From: Buchananella sp. 14KM1171
GTDB lineage: Bacteria; Actinomycetota; Actinomycetes; Actinomycetales; Actinomycetaceae
Length of the DNA stretch: 64,000 nt
Assembly: GCF_041380365.1 (NCBI RefSeq)
Contig: NZ_CP159981.1
Coordinates: forward strand, 248,001 to 312,000
Reading direction: 5' to 3'
The notes beneath the pieces were generated by a model that had not been told where the DNA came from, ran no database searches, and worked only from the letters and a program-made list of their open reading frames with translations. Below, piece by piece: positions 39,285 to 48,333 of this stretch (the stretch's first letter is position 1; the number at the start of each line of letters is the position of its first letter). The position numbers were made by a program, and so were the translations under genes.

Positions 39285-40616
39285 TTACTTGCCCACCGGT
39301 TGGAGCAGCACCATGGATTCCACATGATGCGTGTTAGGAAAAAGGTCCCACGCCCGCAGTTGGGTGGGCCAGTACCCCTCCTGGGTGGCCGCCTCGCAGT
39401 CCCGCGCCAGGGCGGCCGGGTCGCAGGCGACCAGCACGATTGCGCGCGCACCGAGCTGGCAAACCGCCCTCATCACGGGGCCGCGAGCGCCCGCCCGCGG
39501 CGGGTCCAGGACGACGAGGTCCACCTGGCCGCCCAGTTTGGCGGCGGCCTTCGTGATTCCGGCCGGGTCCACGCTGCCCGACAGCGCGGTGACGGGCAGG
39601 CCGTGGCAGTTGCGCCGGGCCGCCCGCACGGCGCGCGGGGAGCCTTCTACGGTGACGACGCTGCCGCCGCCCGCCTTCCTCCCACCGCTACCGGTGGCCA
39701 CGGCCCGCCCGAGGGCCTGGGAGAACAGGCCGGCCCCGGAGTAGAGCTCCAGGATCCGCTCTCCGGGCTGGGGACGGGCCAGGTCCATCACCCCGGCCAC
39801 CAGGGCGGCGGGAGCGCCGCGCTGGACCTGCCAGAAGCCGGCCGCGTCCAGCTGGTAGGTCAGTTCCCCCACCGGGCTGTCCACGCGCTCGACCACGGTG
39901 GCGGGGGCTTCCTGGCGGTCCGCGGTGTAGAACTTGCCCTCGATGCCCACCAGCACCGGGCTGGCGGAGGGGGCCACGGCCCGCACCCGGTCGCCGGGGC
40001 GCCACAGCTTGCGCCACGGCGAGTCGGGCCCGAACAGGCCGAGCTCGCGCAGCTCGGGCACGGCCAGGGGCATGTCGGTCAGCTCCACCAGCTCGTGGCT
40101 GGCGTGCCGGTGCATGGCCAGGCGGCCCTCGGCGTTGACCACCGCCTCGATGCGGGTGCGCCCACCCTGACGCTGCTGCCCAACCTGCCGATGCTGCCCG
40201 CCCTGGCCGTCCTGCCCGGCCGCAGCCTCCACTGCCTCCACTGCCGAGACGGTCACGGCGCCCACCCGCTGGGCCACGTGCTCGGCCAGGGCCCTGGAGC
40301 CGGTGCGGCGCAGGCAGTCGGTGATCACCTCGGCCTTCAGCTCGCGCTGGTAGCCGGGCTCCAGGTGACCGAACTCCGCTCCGCCTACCCCGCCGGGGCC
40401 GGCGGCCGGCCAGACGCTCGGGACGCGGTGGACGCTGGGCTCCAGCACCTCGACGGCGTCGGCCTGCCAGTAGCGTCCCCGCTTGGTGACGCGGGCGCGC
40501 ACCCGTTCCCCCGGGGCGGTGTGGCGCACAAAGACCAGCTGGCCGTCCTCGGTGTGGGCCACGCAGTGGCCGCCGTGGGCGATCGGCCCGATCTCAAGGG
40601 CTAGTTCTTCGTTCAC
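39285..40616 (-). CDS. TRAM-domain RNA (uracil-5-)-methyltransferase, TrmA/RumA family
   Basis: 443 residues. N-terminal TRAM domain (IGPIAHGGHCVAH...GQLVFVRHTAPGE), catalytic Rossmann domain with motif I ILELYSGAGLFSQAL, DLVVLDPPRAGARG, and the nucleophile Cys in VLVACDPAALARD. It methylates a uridine in rRNA or tRNA; the exact site cannot be told. A ~45-residue Gln/Gly-rich insertion (AAAGQDGQGGQHRQVG) lies in the middle. GTG at 40616 overlaps the upstream permease stop (GTGA). Orthologous position to Rv2689c. Confidence 0.9.
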   Translation of the reverse strand: MNEELALEIGPIAHGGHCVAHTEDGQLVFVRHTAPGERVRARVTKRGRYWQADAVEVLEPSVHRVPSVWPAAGPGGVGGAEFGHLEPGYQRELKAEVITDCLRRTGSRALAEHVAQRVGAVTVSAVEAVEAAAGQDGQGGQHRQVGQQRQGGRTRIEAVVNAEGRLAMHRHASHELVELTDMPLAVPELRELGLFGPDSPWRKLWRPGDRVRAVAPSASPVLVGIEGKFYTADRQEAPATVVERVDSPVGELTYQLDAAGFWQVQRGAPAALVAGVMDLARPQPGERILELYSGAGLFSQALGRAVATGSGGRKAGGGSVVTVEGSPRAVRAARRNCHGLPVTALSGSVDPAGITKAAAKLGGQVDLVVLDPPRAGARGPVMRAVCQLGARAIVLVACDPAALARDCEAATQEGYWPTQLRAWDLFPNTHHVESMVLLQPVGK

Positions 40617-42274
40617 TTGCTCTCGCCTTTGCTGGTCGCGTCGGGACCGGGCGCTGCGCTCGCTGCGGTCTGCTCTGCGCCGGAGGTAGGCGCGGCAGCG
40701 TCGGCCCCCAACTGCCAGGGCACGGTGGCGATAACCACCTCTTGGCCGGCCAGGGCGCGCTGCAATTTTCCGGTGGTGTAGTTGTAGAGCGGCGCCTCCA
40801 GGCGGGTGCGTGGCAGCAGCTCGGGCACGTACACCATCACCAGGTCGTTGGGGTTGCCGGCCCGCACCACGTCCACGTGCTTTTGCACGGCGCGGGCCAG
40901 TTCGCCGTCGGGGGCGTCCACGAAGGTCAGGTCCACCGGCAGCTGCTGGGCCTCCCAACGGCGGCGCAGCTGGGCCCCGTCGAATCCGCCGGTCAGCACG
41001 CACAGGGCCTGCAGCGTGTGCGGGCGGGCGGCACGGGCGTAGGCGATGGCGCGGTGCGTGGCCAGGGTTAGGTCCGTCAGCAGCACGAAGGCGTGGGTGC
41101 GGGGCGGGATGCCGCGCGCGGGGGCGGCACTGGCCTGCTTCAGCTCCGCGTCCGTGAGCTGGTAGGAGCGGGCCACCATGCCCTGGGCCACCCACAGCAG
41201 CGCGATCACCGCCACCACCGCCAGGGCGATCAGCGGGCTCCAGGCCACCGAGGCCACCGCCAGCACGCCGCTGAGCACGGCCGCGACGCCCGCCACCAGG
41301 CGGGTGAACTTGGCGCGGCGGCGCTCACGCACCACCCCGGAGACGGAAAGGGTGTGGCTGGCAAAGCGCACCAGCGCCCACTTGCCCAGGCAGAAGGACA
41401 CGGACCAGGACAGCAGGAACACCGCCACCATGGTGCCCACGTCCGCGCGGGCCGCCACCAGCAAGATCGCCGCGCCACCGGAGGCGGCCAGCACGCCAAA
41501 GACCTCCGCCAGGCGATTGCCGGCGCGGCGCAGCTGGCGCGGCACCAGCGACTCGCGGCCAAGGCGGCGCATGAACACCGGCAGGCCCTCCAGCGTGGCC
41601 ACACCGGCCGAGACCAGCACGGCCACCGCCAGGGCGATGATGATCCACACGGGCAGAGAGTTGCCGAAGGCCACCCGGGCCAGGCGCTCGAACAGCGGCT
41701 CGTTGTCCCCCGGCTCCAGCAGGCCGGCGCGCACCGCCACGTCCACGCGCCCCGCCATGTAGGCCTGCAGCACGCCCAGGGAGAGCAGCACCACCGAGGT
41801 GACGAAACCGACCACGACGGCCGCTATCGAGGCGCGGCGCACCATGCCGCGCGGGGTGAGCAGCTGCAGCAGGCTCACGGCAGCCAGGATCACCAGGGAG
41901 ATCAGCACCTCCGGCAGGCGCGGGAACAGCGCCCGCACGTACATGCCCGCCACGGCGGCGATCAGCGCGGTGGCGGCGGCGTAGTCCACCACCCGGGCAG
42001 AGGTGACGATGCGCAGCGCCCAGTGCGGCAGGTAGATCGCCGCGGCCATCACGTCCCCGCCGGGCAGCCGCATTCTCCGCACCGCCACCAGCACGGCCGC
42101 CACCACGGCGAGCACCGCGCCAAAAATCCCCAGGCGCACCGCGAAGAACGGGGTGGCCAGGGCGGCCAGCAAGATGAGCTCCGGCACGAACGTCACGGCG
42201 CTCACGATCCGCACCGTGCCTGCCACGGCCCTTATCGCGCCGCCCACGGGTGAGGATGCTTCTTTTTCTGCCAC
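40613..42274 (-). CDS. APC-superfamily amino acid permease-like protein
   Basis: 553 residues with about 10-12 membrane segments up to residue ~400, then a ~150-residue soluble C-terminal domain (FVLLTDLTLATHRAIAYARA) resembling the universal-stress-like tails of this group. Substrate unknown. It is always placed next to the trkA pair and the TRAM methyltransferase in actinobacteria (Rv2690c), suggesting a link to ion homeostasis. GTG start in a leaderless context, divergent from trkA. Confidence 0.85.
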   Translation of the reverse strand: MAEKEASSPVGGAIRAVAGTVRIVSAVTFVPELILLAALATPFFAVRLGIFGAVLAVVAAVLVAVRRMRLPGGDVMAAAIYLPHWALRIVTSARVVDYAAATALIAAVAGMYVRALFPRLPEVLISLVILAAVSLLQLLTPRGMVRRASIAAVVVGFVTSVVLLSLGVLQAYMAGRVDVAVRAGLLEPGDNEPLFERLARVAFGNSLPVWIIIALAVAVLVSAGVATLEGLPVFMRRLGRESLVPRQLRRAGNRLAEVFGVLAASGGAAILLVAARADVGTMVAVFLLSWSVSFCLGKWALVRFASHTLSVSGVVRERRRAKFTRLVAGVAAVLSGVLAVASVAWSPLIALAVVAVIALLWVAQGMVARSYQLTDAELKQASAAPARGIPPRTHAFVLLTDLTLATHRAIAYARAARPHTLQALCVLTGGFDGAQLRRRWEAQQLPVDLTFVDAPDGELARAVQKHVDVVRAGNPNDLVMVYVPELLPRTRLEAPLYNYTTGKLQRALAGQEVVIATVPWQLGADAAAPTSGAEQTAASAAPGPDATSKGESK

Positions 42275-42280
42275 GCGGGC

Positions 42281-42286
42281 ATGTTA
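42281..42286 (-). promoter_or_regulatory. Leaderless -10 hexamer TAACAT for the APC permease gene
   Basis: TAACAT ends 6 nt before GTG 42274. A mirror-image leaderless promoter serves trkA at 42325. Confidence 0.5.
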
Positions 42287-42324
42287 CGCCACCTGCCCTT
42301 GGGGCCGCGTGGGCGCGTGACCGT

Positions 42325-42330
42325 TAAACT
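42325..42330 (+). promoter_or_regulatory. Leaderless -10 hexamer TAAACT for the first trkA gene
   Basis: TAAACT ends 7 nt before GTG 42338, supporting that start over earlier in-frame codons. Confidence 0.5.
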
Positions 42331-42337
42331 GGGCGGC

Positions 42338-43000
42338 GTGCACATCGTCATTGTGGGCGCGGGCCGCGTAGGCACCGCGCTGGCCACCCGGCTAGAGGAA
42401 CAAGGCCACTCCGTTGCGATCATCGACCGCGCCCCGGAGGCCTTCGAGCGGCTCCCGGAGAGCTTCGAGGGCCGGCGGATCACGGGCCTGGGCTTTGACC
42501 GCGACACCCTGATTCGCGCCGGAATCGAGCACGCCTACGGGCTGGCCGCAGTGACCAACGGCGACAACTCAAACATCCTGGCCGCGCGCGTGGCCCGCGA
42601 GACCTTCAAGGTGGAGCGGGTGGTGGCCCGCATCTACGACCCGCGCCGCGCAGACCTCTACACGCGCCTGGGCATCCCCACCGTCGGCACCGTGCGCTGG
42701 ACCACCCAGCGCATGGCCCACATGCTGCTGCCCACCGACCTGAGCGTGATCCACCAGGACGCCTCCGGCGAGGTCAGCCTGTGCAACCCGATCGTCTCCT
42801 CCGCCTGGATCGGCACGCCGTACGCGCAGATCGAGGAGCGGGTGGGCGGCCGCGTGGCCTACCTGACCCGCGCCGGCGTGACCCGCCTGCCCGGGGGCCG
42901 CGACGTCTTCCAGGAGAGCGACGACGTCTTCTTCCTGATACCCACCAGCCAGATCGATAGGGTCACCCGCCTGCTGGGTACCCCGCCGCAGGAGGACTAA
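42338..43000 (+). CDS. trkA: Trk/Ktr potassium transport regulatory protein (CeoB-like)
   Basis: 220 residues. RCK domain: IVIVGAGRVGTALATRLEEQ (nucleotide-binding Gly motif) and a TrkA-C part from about 130. It binds nucleotides and gates a potassium channel protein that is not encoded in this window. GTG 42338 starts exactly at the Rossmann strand and has a leaderless -10. Its TAA stop shares a base with the next ATG (TAATG). Confidence 0.91.
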   Translation: MHIVIVGAGRVGTALATRLEEQGHSVAIIDRAPEAFERLPESFEGRRITGLGFDRDTLIRAGIEHAYGLAAVTNGDNSNILAARVARETFKVERVVARIYDPRRADLYTRLGIPTVGTVRWTTQRMAHMLLPTDLSVIHQDASGEVSLCNPIVSSAWIGTPYAQIEERVGGRVAYLTRAGVTRLPGGRDVFQESDDVFFLIPTSQIDRVTRLLGTPPQED

Positions 43001-43674
43001 TGCGCGCAGTGATTGCTGGGGCCGGCTCCGTGGGCCGCACCATCGCCGCAGACCTGATCGCTGCCGGCCACGAGGTCACCCTGGTGGAGAACCGGCCCGG
43101 GAAGATGCAGATCTCCACGGTGCCCAGCGCCGAGTGGGTGCTTGGCGACGCGTGCGCGCCCGACGCGCTGGACGAGGCGGACACGGCCTCCTGCGACGTG
43201 CTGGTGGCCGCCACCGGGGACGACAAGGCCAACCTGGTCATCTCTTTCCTGGCCAAGACCGAGTTCGGGGTGCCGCGCGTGGTGGCGCGCGTGAACGAGC
43301 CGCGCAACGAGTGGCTGTTCGACTCCTCGTGGGGCGTGGACGTGCCCGTCTCCACCCCCCGGATCATGACCAGGATCGTGGAGGAGGCGGTCAGCGCCGG
43401 CGAGCTGGTGCGCCTGGGGGCCTTCCAGTCCGGGGCGCAGGTGTATCAGGGCACGCTGCTGCCGGGGGCGGTCAGCGAGGGCAAGCGCCTGATCGAGCTG
43501 GAGCTGCCGGCCGACGTTGCCGTCACGGCCGTAGTGCAGGAGGGCCGCCCGGTGCCCGCCCTGGCGGACCAGGTGCTCTCTAGCGGGGACTCACTGCTGC
43601 TGGTCATCGGCAAGGCCGCCGGCCCCGACGCCCTTGCCGTCCTGCGCGGCCTCCTTCGCCCAGCCGCTCAGTAG
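43000..43674 (+). CDS. trkA: Trk/Ktr potassium transport regulatory protein (CeoC-like)
   Basis: 224 residues. RCK domain with VIAGAGSVGRTIAADLIAAG and TrkA-C domain (VSEGKRLIELELPADVAV). Pair of RCK proteins as in M. tuberculosis ceoB/ceoC. Coupled to the preceding gene. Its last 84 bases overlap the convergent DUF3159 gene. Confidence 0.91.
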   Translation: MRAVIAGAGSVGRTIAADLIAAGHEVTLVENRPGKMQISTVPSAEWVLGDACAPDALDEADTASCDVLVAATGDDKANLVISFLAKTEFGVPRVVARVNEPRNEWLFDSSWGVDVPVSTPRIMTRIVEEAVSAGELVRLGAFQSGAQVYQGTLLPGAVSEGKRLIELELPADVAVTAVVQEGRPVPALADQVLSSGDSLLLVIGKAAGPDALAVLRGLLRPAAQ

Positions 43675-44286
43675 CAGCCAGCTGCCCCACGCGGCCAGCG
43701 CGAACAGCGGCAGGCCCAGCAGCAGGTGGAAGACGCCCAGCGTCCCGGTGGAGCCGGACAGGTAGAGGGGAACCTTCACGCCCAGGCGCACCGCGAAGAC
43801 CGCCACCCACAGCCAGGTGGCCAGCAGGGCGGCCCGCTTGAAACCGGCGGAGGCCGTGCGGTACCAGGAAAGCGGGCGGCCGTGGATGACACCCAGGAAC
43901 ATTCCCAGGATGGGCCAGCCGATCAGGGCGGAGATCGCCACGACACTGCCGTAGGCGGCGTTGATGAGGATGGAGGGCAGGTAGACGTCCTCGGCGCGGC
44001 CGGTGCGGTAGGCCCACACCACGCCCACCGCCAGGCCGATGAAGCCGGAGAAGACGCCCTTGAGGGTGGAGCGGCGCACCAGGCGCAGCACCACGAAGAC
44101 GGCGGTGATAGAGCCGGCGATGGCTAGGGCCAGCCCGATCCGCCCGGTGAGCAGGAAGCAGGCAATGAAGGCCGTGCCGGGGGCCAGGGACTCCAGCACC
44201 CCCAACGGTCCACCCACGGCCTCGTTCAGGGAGAAGGACTGCTGCCCCACCTGCCCCAGCAGGCCACCGTTCACCTTGCTAGTCAT
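43591..44286 (-). CDS. DUF3159 family membrane protein
   Basis: 231 residues with about six membrane segments. Opens with a soluble NEAVGGPLGVLESLAPG block and has GWPILGMFLGVIHGRPLSWY, typical of DUF3159 (Rv2693c). Function unknown. The C-terminal ~27 residues are encoded opposite the 3' end of trkA. It overlaps the OB-fold gene by 8 bases. Confidence 0.87.
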   Translation of the reverse strand: MTSKVNGGLLGQVGQQSFSLNEAVGGPLGVLESLAPGTAFIACFLLTGRIGLALAIAGSITAVFVVLRLVRRSTLKGVFSGFIGLAVGVVWAYRTGRAEDVYLPSILINAAYGSVVAISALIGWPILGMFLGVIHGRPLSWYRTASAGFKRAALLATWLWVAVFAVRLGVKVPLYLSGSTGTLGVFHLLLGLPLFALAAWGSWLLLSGWAKEAAQDGKGVGAGGLADDQQQ

Positions 44287-44554
44287 CTTGGTCCTCCCGC
44301 AGCAGGTCGTAACTCGGGTTGAGCATGGCCGGACCGCCCGGGCGGTTGACCACCATGCCGCGCACTCGCATCAGCACACCGGGGCGCACCCCGGGCACGT
44401 CGGCCCGCCCGATCCACTCCACGGTCAACGCCCGCTCGCCGTCCAGGAGCACGGCCCGGAATCGCACATCGCCACCATGGGCGGGGTGCGTGACGGAGAA
44501 GACGCGGGCCGTGGCCTCCCCGTAGGTGCGCGGCCCGATCGCGCTGGCCGTCAC
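44279..44554 (-). CDS. OB-fold nucleic-acid-binding protein
   Basis: 91 residues. Begins MTASAIGPRTYGEATARVF, continues EWIGRADVPGVRPG and ends LNPSYDLLREDQDD, as in the Rv2694c-type OB-fold proteins of this locus. GTG at 44554 overlaps the DUF3710 stop (GTGA). Ligand unknown. Confidence 0.85.
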   Translation of the reverse strand: MTASAIGPRTYGEATARVFSVTHPAHGGDVRFRAVLLDGERALTVEWIGRADVPGVRPGVLMRVRGMVVNRPGGPAMLNPSYDLLREDQDD

Positions 44555-45276
44555 CGAATCTCGGTGATCTCCGGGCCCCGAGCGTCGTTCGGGTCCAGCG
44601 ACAGGGCGGCGGTGGCGGCGGCCGGGATGCGCGCCGTGGGCGGCTGGAGGGCCAGCACCTTCCGGGGCGGCATGGGCTCGCTGCCGCGATCCACGATGGT
44701 GGCAGACAGGATGTTCTCCGCCGGGTTGAGCTTGTTCGGGTCGTGCGGCGCCATCGCCAGGGGCCCGCGGATCATGGCGCGCAGGAACCAGCGCGGCCCC
44801 TCCACCCCAATCACGCGGATAGGCACCACGGCCCGCTTGCCGTCCGGGGACTGCACCGGGATCTGGGCGCGGATCTCCTTGCCGAAGCAGGAGGTAACGA
44901 TCTCTGCACGCCCGCCGTCGGCCACCATCTGGTCGGCCATGGACTCGCGGATCTCCCGCCACAGCCCGCCGGAACGCGGCGCGGCAAAGACCGCCAGGTT
45001 CAGGTCGCTGCTGCCGAGCGGATAGCTCACGCCCAGCACGGTCTGCCGGTCCGGCGCCACGTCCAGGCGCAGCGCCACCCCCGGCAGCTGCATGATCTTC
45101 AGCGGCCCCATGTCCAGGTAGCCGGGGCGAATCTTTCGCTCGGAGATGTCGTAGGGGCCGTGCTTCTTGTCCGCAGCGGGCTTGTTCACCACTTCGCGGC
45201 GCTCCTGCAGCTCCTCAGGCAGTACCTCCTTTTGGAGCGTGACGTCTGCGTCCTTCTTGCGCGTGAACCAACCCAT
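44551..45276 (-). CDS. DUF3710 family protein
   Basis: 241 residues. After a charged head comes GPYDISERKIRPGYLDMGPL, then RAMIRGPLA near residue 180, typical of DUF3710 (Rv2695/Rv2696c neighbourhood). Function unknown. ATG with AAAGAGG upstream. First gene of a coupled DUF3710-OB-DUF3159 run. Confidence 0.88.
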   Translation of the reverse strand: MGWFTRKKDADVTLQKEVLPEELQERREVVNKPAADKKHGPYDISERKIRPGYLDMGPLKIMQLPGVALRLDVAPDRQTVLGVSYPLGSSDLNLAVFAAPRSGGLWREIRESMADQMVADGGRAEIVTSCFGKEIRAQIPVQSPDGKRAVVPIRVIGVEGPRWFLRAMIRGPLAMAPHDPNKLNPAENILSATIVDRGSEPMPPRKVLALQPPTARIPAAATAALSLDPNDARGPEITEIR

Positions 45277-45306
45277 TGCGGCCTCTTTTTTCCGTTTCGC
45301 TTCGAA

Positions 45307-45606
45307 TTACTCTGCGCACTCCTGGCACACCGGCTGGCCGTTCTCCTCGAAGGCGAGCTGGCTGCGGTGGTGCACCAAGAAGCACTGGGAGCAGGTGAAC
45401 TCGTCCACCTGGCGCGGTAGAACGCGCACGGTCAGTTCTTCGTTGGAGAGGTCTGCGCCGGGCAGTTCAAAGCCCTCGGCGGCCTCGGTTTCGTCCTCGT
45501 CAACTGACGAGGAACCGGCCTCGTTGCGGCGCGCCTTGAGTTCTTCGAGCGAGTCTTCCGAAACGTCGTCTTCGTTCTTGCGGGGGGCGTCGTAATCAGT
45601 GGCCAT
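45307..45606 (-). CDS. DUF4193 family protein
   Basis: 99 residues. Acidic N-terminus (MATDYDAPRKNEDDVSEDS) and two CxxC pairs, FTCSQCFLVHH and PVCQECAE, likely a zinc ribbon. Widely conserved in actinobacteria next to this block. ATG at 45606 with AAGGGATG upstream. The dut and DUF3093 genes that lie between DUF3710 and DUF4193 in mycobacteria are absent here. Confidence 0.9.
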   Translation of the reverse strand: MATDYDAPRKNEDDVSEDSLEELKARRNEAGSSSVDEDETEAAEGFELPGADLSNEELTVRVLPRQVDEFTCSQCFLVHHRSQLAFEENGQPVCQECAE

Positions 45607-45837
45607 GATCATCCCTTCCAGTCCAGGCGCGGGCATAGTAGCACTGACGCGAGGCTCGATGCGGGCGATACCGCCACGGCGGGCAGCGTTTGTGTATATT
45701 GCCGCGCCGCGCCCTGTGGATAGGGCGGCGCGGGGTGCGGCCCGCCTGGCGCAATGAGCGCGTGGGCGCGCGTGGCGCACCGATTTGGCCCGCAAAGCGT
45801 GGCAGTCTGAGGGGGCGCACAGCAGGAGGGAGCAATC

Positions 45838-47091
45838 TTGATCGAACTGGAGCTGCTGGGAGTAGACAGCACCGGTGACCGTCTGGTGCTCGTGAACGCC
45901 GAGGGCGAGCGCTTCACCCTCGAGATCGACGATTCCCTGCGGGCCACCGTGCGCAGGTCCCGCCCCGCCCTGGTCCCCGCGCAGGGGACGGCCATGCGCC
46001 CCAAGGAGATTCAGGCGCTGCTGCGCGCCGGCGCCACCCCCGCCGAGGTCGCCGAGGCCTCCGGCATGGCGGTGGAGATGGTAGAGAAGTTCGCCGCCCC
46101 CGTGCGCGGCGAGCAGGCCTGGGCCGTGGAGCGGGCGCAGAACTGCCGGGTGGGCCACGACGCCGACGCCCCCACGCTGGGCGACCTGGTGGTGGACCGC
46201 TTGGCGGCGCGCGCCGTGGACCCGAGCTCGCTGCAGTGGGACGCTATCCGGCGCGGCAACGAGCCGTGGGAGGTGTTCGTGACCTTCGTGCAGGCCGCCG
46301 AGGAGCGCGAGGCCCGCTGGAGCGTTGACCTTTCCACCGGTTCGGTGCGGGGCCTAAACGATCAGGCGCGCTGGCTGACCGAGACCTCCACGCCCGGTCC
46401 GCTGCCCGCCGGTCTGCGCGCCCACGCCGCCCAGGCCCACGCCCCCGGCGGCGCCGGCTTGGCGGCCCCGGGCGGGTCTTCCCGCGCGCAGGGCGCTGCC
46501 GGTTCGCCCGAGCCGGGGCACGCCACCGTTTCTCACCTGCACTCCCCCGCCCAGGGGGTCTCCCTGGAGCTGTTGGACCAACTGGACCAGGCGCGCGGCA
46601 GGCGCGCGGGTGAGACCACGCCTCCGCCGCCGCCCCCACCGCCGGCCGAGCCGCTCGATGCGGCCCGCGTCCTGTCCCTGCCGCGCCGCTCCGAGGAGAG
46701 CGCCCTGTCCACCGCGCCGCGACTGGGGGCCGACGTGCCCGCTGGCCTGCCCTCCTACCTGACCGGCGGAGTATCGGCCCGCACCGACAAGACCGAGGCG
46801 CACGCCCCCCAGCCTGGCGTCCAGGCGGAGGCTGCCGCCGGGGGCGAGGCCGAGCGCGACGAGCGTGGCAAGGGCCGGGGCGGGCGAGGCCACAAGCGCG
46901 GGCAGGTGAGCGCCGAGCCGACCCTCTTCGAGGAGGGGGCGAGCGCAGGGGGCGCGCAGGGAGACGAACCGGGCGGCGCCGACGCCGCCGCAGTGAGCGT
47001 CCCGGCGCCCGAGGAGGCGGAGAAGCCCAAGCGGGGCGCGCGGCGCTCGATCCCCACGTGGGATGAGATCGTCTTCGGCTCGCGCCGCTAG
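45838..47091 (+). CDS. sepH: Septation protein SepH (DUF3071)
   Basis: 417 residues. N-terminal DUF3071 region with RPALVPAQGTAMRPKEIQ, then a helix-turn-helix-like ALLRAGATPAEVAEASGMAV, ending about residue 185 at WLTETSTPG. A long Pro/Ala/Gly-rich disordered part follows, closing with a basic motif KPKRGARRSIPTWDEIVFG. SepH stimulates FtsZ assembly at division sites. TTG start with AGGAGGG upstream. Its stop overlaps the convergent gene's stop within a CTAG. Confidence 0.88.
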   Translation: MIELELLGVDSTGDRLVLVNAEGERFTLEIDDSLRATVRRSRPALVPAQGTAMRPKEIQALLRAGATPAEVAEASGMAVEMVEKFAAPVRGEQAWAVERAQNCRVGHDADAPTLGDLVVDRLAARAVDPSSLQWDAIRRGNEPWEVFVTFVQAAEEREARWSVDLSTGSVRGLNDQARWLTETSTPGPLPAGLRAHAAQAHAPGGAGLAAPGGSSRAQGAAGSPEPGHATVSHLHSPAQGVSLELLDQLDQARGRRAGETTPPPPPPPPAEPLDAARVLSLPRRSEESALSTAPRLGADVPAGLPSYLTGGVSARTDKTEAHAPQPGVQAEAAAGGEAERDERGKGRGGRGHKRGQVSAEPTLFEEGASAGGAQGDEPGGADAAAVSVPAPEEAEKPKRGARRSIPTWDEIVFGSRR

Positions 47092-48329
47092 CGGGGATCG
47101 ACCGCCAGCAGGGGGACTTCCAGTTCTGCCCGCGTGAGGCTGCCGTGCACTCCCACCATCGTGGTGGTGCGCGCCCCGACCTCGGCGTGGATGGTGGTGT
47201 TGCCGCGCGCGAAGGCGATCACGTCTCCCAGTAGCGGCAGGCGGCGTGCGCTGACCTGCCCGAACAGGCCCAGCTCCACGGCCTCGTGGCGCCCCAGCAC
47301 CCAGGCGTTCTCCCCCAGCTCCTCGCGCCAGCAGCGTTCCAGCTCCGCCGCGCGCCCGGCCGCAGCGTAGGCGTGCACCACGCGCGGCTCGCCGGCCATG
47401 CACTCCAGGTCCCGGCGCATGGCGGGGGTGACGAACACGTGATCGGCGCTACCCGAGTTGATCATGCCGTGGTCTGCGGTGATGAGCAGCAGTGCCTGGG
47501 GAGCCTGGGCGGAGAGGTTGGCTAGCACGCGGTCCACGTTCTCCAGCTCGCGCAGCCACTGCGGGCTGCCCCAGCCGTAGTAGTGGCCGGCCTTGTCCAC
47601 CTCCCCGAAGTAGAGGTAGATCAGGCGCTCTCCCTGCCGCACCAGGCGGGCGGCGGTGCGCCCGCGCTCGGCCATGATGTTCTGGCCGTGGTGGTCGCTG
47701 CCGCGCAGCGCCGCCAGCGTCAGCCCGGAGCCCGCGAAGCGGGCGAGCCCGATGCTGGGCAGCCCCCGGCCCGTGGCGCCCCGGTAACGCTCGAAGTGGG
47801 TGGGCTGGTCCTGGTAGTCCTGGGGAGCCACCGCGCTGTCGGCGAAGGTGAGCAGGTTCAAGACCTCCCCGGGCGGCGCCGCCGCCCCCGCCACCTCGGG
47901 GGCCTGCGCCCGCACCGTGTAGCCCAGCATCCCGGTGCTGCCCCCGGCCGCCCCGGTGCCCAGCAGGGTCAACGCCGCCGCCGTGGTGGAGGGCGCGCAC
48001 GTGGTCAGCGTCGCCCGCCGGGCCACGTTGCGCAGGAAGGGCACGTGCCCGGAGTACTTGGCCAACTGCTGGCTGCCCAGGCCGTCGATCATCACCACGA
48101 TCGCCGCCTCGGCCCGCCCCAGGTCCCCCAGCGCCGCCGCTACGGCGCCGGCCCCCGGCAGTTGGTCCGCCCCGGGTAGATCCACCCCAACGGCGCGCGC
48201 CGCCGCCGGCAGCACGTCTCCCAGCGCGAAGGAGGGGGCGCCGCGCTCCAGCGAGGTGGCCGGGGCGGCAGCGTCGTCCATCCCGGCAACCGGCTGACCG
48301 GCGGGGCGGCGCGCAAACAACTCGCTCAC
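47088..48329 (-). CDS. Alkaline-phosphatase-superfamily phosphodiesterase/pyrophosphatase
   Basis: 413 residues. Metal and nucleophile sites: VVMIDGLGSQQL (Asp), APSTTAAALTLLGTG (Thr nucleophile), FGEVDKAGHYYGWGS and LLITADHGMINS (Asp-His). Nucleotide pyrophosphatase/phosphodiesterase type; substrate unknown. No signal peptide is evident. GTG start, 4 bp after the DUF5998 stop, so the two are likely co-transcribed. Confidence 0.87.
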   Translation of the reverse strand: MSELFARRPAGQPVAGMDDAAAPATSLERGAPSFALGDVLPAAARAVGVDLPGADQLPGAGAVAAALGDLGRAEAAIVVMIDGLGSQQLAKYSGHVPFLRNVARRATLTTCAPSTTAAALTLLGTGAAGGSTGMLGYTVRAQAPEVAGAAAPPGEVLNLLTFADSAVAPQDYQDQPTHFERYRGATGRGLPSIGLARFAGSGLTLAALRGSDHHGQNIMAERGRTAARLVRQGERLIYLYFGEVDKAGHYYGWGSPQWLRELENVDRVLANLSAQAPQALLLITADHGMINSGSADHVFVTPAMRRDLECMAGEPRVVHAYAAAGRAAELERCWREELGENAWVLGRHEAVELGLFGQVSARRLPLLGDVIAFARGNTTIHAEVGARTTTMVGVHGSLTRAELEVPLLAVDPR

Positions 48330-48333
48330 GCCG

